A stretch of DNA of 8,654 nt. It comes from JBDSTW01 sp039914705. GTDB lineage: Bacteria; Pseudomonadota; Gammaproteobacteria; SURF-13. Below the pieces are notes generated by a model. It ran no database searches, was not told the DNA's origin, and worked only from the letters and a program-made list of their open reading frames with translations. Position numbers and translations under genes: made by a program. The DNA lies in NCBI GenBank assembly GCA_039914705.1, contig JBDSOT010000090.1, positions 1 through 8,654 on the forward strand. Reading direction: 5' to 3'. Every line of letters begins with the position of its first letter. The first letter of the stretch is position 1. Below, one piece after another: positions 6,052 to 8,654 of the stretch.

Positions 6052-6627
6052 TTAGATATTTTTATTTACTAACTCGCGATGACGGAAACAGTTTAGCGTG
6101 TGATCGTTGATCATGCCGACCGCCTGCATAAAGGCGTAACAAATGGTTGAGCCAACGAACTTGAATCCTCGGGCTTTTAAATCTCGGCTCATTAAATCGG
6201 ATTCTTTTCTATTGGCGGGCACATCCTCCTGCATGGCCCAGAGATTCTGGATAGAAATTCCGTTCACGAATTGCCAGATGTAGCGATCAAAGCTACTGAA
6301 CTCCCGCTGCACATCAAGGAATGCTTGCGCATTGGTTATCGCGGCGTGAATTTTTAGACGATTGCGCACAATACCCGGATTGATCAATAGCTCGTCTATT
6401 TTGGTTTGCCCATATCCGGCGACCAATGCCGCATCAAAGCCATCGAATGCCAATCGATAATTTTCGCGCTTTCTCAAGATGGTTATCCAGCTAAGCCCGG
6501 CTTGCGCACCTTCCAGAATCAGAAACTCAAACAATCGGTGTTCATCGTGTACCGGCACGCCCCATTCATTATCGTGGTAGTCGATGTATAAAGGATCTTT
6601 GCCTGCCCATGCGCATCTTGTTTTCAC
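6052..6627 (-). CDS. tag: DNA-3-methyladenine glycosylase I
   Basis: A 191-residue protein, very similar to E. coli Tag (187). It cuts the N-glycosidic bond of 3-methyladenine in alkylated DNA, starting base-excision repair. The zinc-binding residues are in place (C5, H18, H176, C180), as are DPLYIDYHDNEWGVP (11-25), E39 in the LEGAQAGLSW pocket and GFKFVGSTICYAFMQA (154-169). It starts at GTG (6627); this is the only start that keeps C5, since the next Met is at residue 132. No Shine-Dalgarno is visible right before it (TACCCCTAC); an AGGA about 20 bases upstream lies in the end of the deaminase gene, 15 bp away, so translation probably depends on coupling. Low expression would suit a constitutive repair enzyme. 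Confidence 0.96.
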   Translation of the reverse strand: MKTRCAWAGKDPLYIDYHDNEWGVPVHDEHRLFEFLILEGAQAGLSWITILRKRENYRLAFDGFDAALVAGYGQTKIDELLINPGIVRNRLKIHAAITNAQAFLDVQREFSSFDRYIWQFVNGISIQNLWAMQEDVPANRKESDLMSRDLKARGFKFVGSTICYAFMQAVGMINDHTLNCFRHRELVNKNI

Positions 6628-6642
6628 GTAGGGGTACCGCTA

Positions 6643-7650
6643 TTAATTCCTGACCCGGCAATATTCATCGAGTTCGCGCAGCAAGATTTGTTTTTTATCG
6701 GCATCCAGAAACGCGGCCTGAAATGAATTTCGCGTGAGCCGGTAAATGTCATCGCGACTCAGATTCAGCGCCTGTTGCGCGGCCTCATAATTTTCCACTA
6801 TATAGCCGCCGAAATAAGCCGGGTCATCTGAGTTCACGGTTACGCATAATCCTTCATCGAGCATCTGTTTAAGGTTGTGCATCTCCATGGAATCGAACAC
6901 TCGCAGCTTCACATTCGAGAGCGGGCAAACCGTCAGCGGAATACGCCGGAGTACAAGATTTTCGACCAGTTCAGGGTCTTCCATACAGCGCACACCGTGA
7001 TCAATGCGCGCTACTTTCAATTGTTCCAATGCCTGCCGGATATAGTCGGGCGGGCCTTCCTCGCCCGCGTGGGCAACCGTCAAGAAACCTTGCTCACGCG
7101 CCTTATCGAACACCGCTTTAAAATTCTTCGGCGGATGATTCACCTCGGAGGAATCCAGCCCGACAGCGATGATCCAATCCTTGTACGGAAGCGCCTGTAT
7201 TAAGATCTTCATCGCCACGTCTGCGCTCAGATGACGCAGGAAACACATAATCATCTGCGACGAAATACCCAGTAGTCGCTCGCCGTCAAGCAAGGCATTA
7301 TGTATGCCGTTCACCACCGTTTCAAATGCCACGCCCCGATCCGTGTGGGTCTGTGGATCAAAGAAAATTTCCGTGTGCCGCACGTTTTGTTCCGATGCCT
7401 TTTCAAGATAGGCCCAGGTCATATCGTAAAAATCCCGCTCATGCATGAGGACACGGGCACCAGCGTAATAAATATCCAGAAAGGATTGCAGATCGCTGAA
7501 ATTATAGGCCTTGCGCACCTCTTCGACGGATGCAAAGGGCAGCGCAATATGGTTGCGCGCGGCAATTTCAAACATCAATTCAGGTTCAAGCGATCCCTCG
7601 ATGTGGATGTGCAATTCTGCCTTGGGAATATCGCGAATAAACGCCTTCAC
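6643..7650 (-). CDS. adenosine/adenine deaminase family enzyme, probably adenine deaminase
   Basis: A 335-residue TIM-barrel metal-dependent deaminase of the adenosine deaminase family. Metal ligands are H14 and H16 (HIHIEG), H194 and D275 (NSDDPAYFGG); E197 (HAGEEG) and H218 (RIDHGV) are catalytic, with D276 near the substrate. Generic annotation would be 'adenosine deaminase', but GLDSSEVNHPP (164-174), FFDPQTHTDRG and AYFGGY match the subgroup of P. aeruginosa PA0148, shown to deaminate adenine to hypoxanthine; true adenosine deaminases have a different motif (GLDLAGDE-like) there. It therefore probably feeds purine salvage from free adenine. The start is GTG at 7650 with GGAG (7660-7657) six bases upstream. 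It lies between the DUF445 gene (42 bp) and tag (15 bp). Cytoplasmic. The family is certain, the substrate is inferred. Confidence 0.94.
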   Translation of the reverse strand: MKAFIRDIPKAELHIHIEGSLEPELMFEIAARNHIALPFASVEEVRKAYNFSDLQSFLDIYYAGARVLMHERDFYDMTWAYLEKASEQNVRHTEIFFDPQTHTDRGVAFETVVNGIHNALLDGERLLGISSQMIMCFLRHLSADVAMKILIQALPYKDWIIAVGLDSSEVNHPPKNFKAVFDKAREQGFLTVAHAGEEGPPDYIRQALEQLKVARIDHGVRCMEDPELVENLVLRRIPLTVCPLSNVKLRVFDSMEMHNLKQMLDEGLCVTVNSDDPAYFGGYIVENYEAAQQALNLSRDDIYRLTRNSFQAAFLDADKKQILLRELDEYCRVRN

Positions 7651-7692
7651 GGAAATCTCCTGGAATTTAATTGTTGCCGATCTTTTTTATAG

Positions 7693-8654
7693 TTATCCAT
7701 TAATCGCTGCAAGCCCCAGGCTGGCGAGATAAATCAATAAGCCCGCCAAGCCGCCCACTATCGTGCCGTTGATGCGAATCCATTGCAGGTCTGCGCCTAT
7801 CTGGGTCTCGATCAGTCGTGAGGTAGTGTTGGCATCCCAACGGCCAACTTCCTGCGTAATTAATTGAGACATCTCATGACGATATTTCTGCACCGAGCGC
7901 GACACTAGAATCTGAAAGGTGCGCTCGATTTTGAGCATGATCTCTGTTTCTTTTTTAAGCGCCAGTGTTGTCGCCTGAATCCATTCGACGCTGGCCTGGC
8001 GCACCGCCGAATCGGGATCGGTACAGTGCTTTAACAGCATGGGCTTTATTTCCAGCCATAATTCTTTTAGATAAGCTTGCACGGCGGGGTCTTGCAGGAG
8101 ATTTTCCTTGATGTCTTCGCATTTTTTCCGCAGTTCAGGCGAGTTATGCAGATCGTCCGCGAATTTATTCACCAGCGCGTCGAACTTCTGCCGGGCTTCG
8201 TGTTCGGGATCACTCTGCATCTCTTCCAAGGTCTGACTTATATTAGTAACTACCTTGCGAAACGCCACGCCGCGCAGAATACGCGCCCACCACGGCAGCT
8301 CCTGCTCGATCTTCTCCATCAATTGCGGCTTGTATTCCTCGAACAGGTCTGAAGCAACGACGACCCCTTTATCGAAAAGTTCGTCATGCTTGCCATTGGC
8401 CGTGAGGGTATGAATCAGATCGCCGATTAGCGGCGCTATTTCAATTTGACGCAGCCTGTCCAGAATATGTCTGCTGATGAACTGTTTTATTTTTTCATCT
8501 TCCAGCGAACGCAGCATCCACTCGACGAGCGATGCGGATTGCTGAACCGCCATTCTGCTTCCCTTCTCACTGGCCAGCCAATCCAGCAGGCGCTCCGTGA
8601 TCTTCATATCCGCCAGCTTCGCCTTCACCACGCTGGCACGCAGGAAATGCGTTT
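7693..8654 (-). CDS. DUF445 family membrane protein, C-terminal part (5' end outside the window)
   Basis: The visible 319 residues contain helix-rich soluble sequence of the DUF445/YjiN type (KITERLLDWLA, LIEWML-like and WARILRGVAFRKVVTNIS segments). A stretch near the end, ADLQWIRINGTIVGGLAGLL, runs into a C-terminal membrane helix closing with ASLGLAAING, the usual family ending. YjiN-type proteins are longer (about 400-430 residues) and begin with an N-terminal membrane helix, absent here. The frame stays open from the GTG at 8631 to the edge (THFLRAS upstream), so that GTG is internal and the true start lies right of 8654. The function is not established; it is an inner-membrane protein. 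It is the most upstream visible gene of a probable operon with the deaminase, tag and ppk2. The G+C and style match its neighbours. Confidence 0.87.
   Translation of the reverse strand, partial: THFLRASVVKAKLADMKITERLLDWLASEKGSRMAVQQSASLVEWMLRSLEDEKIKQFISRHILDRLRQIEIAPLIGDLIHTLTANGKHDELFDKGVVVASDLFEEYKPQLMEKIEQELPWWARILRGVAFRKVVTNISQTLEEMQSDPEHEARQKFDALVNKFADDLHNSPELRKKCEDIKENLLQDPAVQAYLKELWLEIKPMLLKHCTDPDSAVRQASVEWIQATTLALKKETEIMLKIERTFQILVSRSVQKYRHEMSQLITQEVGRWDANTTSRLIETQIGADLQWIRINGTIVGGLAGLLIYLASLGLAAING

Noticed and set aside
7300..7692. A 130-codon plus-strand frame antisense to the deaminase
   Set aside because: Shadow frame over the conserved metal-binding N-terminus of the deaminase.
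8629..8631. GTG as the real start of the DUF445 gene
   Set aside because: The frame remains open to the window edge with family-like sequence, and the expected N-terminal membrane helix is missing, so the start lies outside.
1..8654. A hidden defence, phage or biosynthetic system
   Set aside because: All substantial coding space is explained by recognised housekeeping or envelope genes with similar base composition; no transposase, integrase, nuclease, toxin-antitoxin or repeat-array signal was seen.

Overview
The window reads as an ordinary chromosomal segment of a gammaproteobacterium. The reasons are a PhoP/PhoQ-like two-component pair, a DegQ-type periplasmic protease, PurU, Tag and a PA0148-like adenine deaminase, all with gammaproteobacterial-looking sequences and a moderate G+C content. 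I cannot name the genus. I see no rRNA, tRNA, CRISPR array, phage gene or intact transposase.

Left block (1-2330, all on the minus strand, transcribed right to left). A secreted glycine-zipper protein (2330-1707) is followed by an imperfect hairpin. Then comes an apparent operon: a small secreted PepSY protein (1608-1300), an OmpR/PhoP-type response regulator (1267-581), and a PhoQ-like sensor kinase that starts by a 4-base GTGA overlap and runs off the left edge. This is an envelope-sensing module. The spacer upstream of the glycine-zipper gene holds an 11-bp-period direct repeat of the kind OmpR-family regulators bind.

Middle block (2331-5069). The spacer at 2331-2594 ends in two tandem GTAG-type REP palindromes. 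A complete DegQ-like periplasmic serine protease lies on the minus strand (4031-2595), and purU (formyltetrahydrofolate deformylase) is divergent on the plus strand (start best placed at 4215). The 183-bp divergent spacer carries a candidate sigma-E-like element for the protease and a TATACT -10 box for purU.

Right block (5071-8654). An 86-bp MITE-like element made of three hairpins, with imperfect terminal inverted repeats and TAAG on both flanks, fills essentially all the space between the convergent purU and ppk2 genes. Four minus-strand genes follow with 11-, 15- and 42-bp gaps and probably form one operon. In transcription order they are a DUF445 membrane protein (5' end outside the window), an adenosine/adenine deaminase-family enzyme that looks like an adenine deaminase, 3-methyladenine DNA glycosylase I (Tag), and a PPK2-family polyphosphate kinase.

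The right block and purU share a purine/one-carbon flavour: adenine deamination, alkylated-adenine excision, nucleotide phosphorylation from polyphosphate, and formate release for purine synthesis. That link is inference. No clearly undescribed system was found. The items most worth checking are the MITE, the REP pair, the specificity of the deaminase, and the purine-linked operon.
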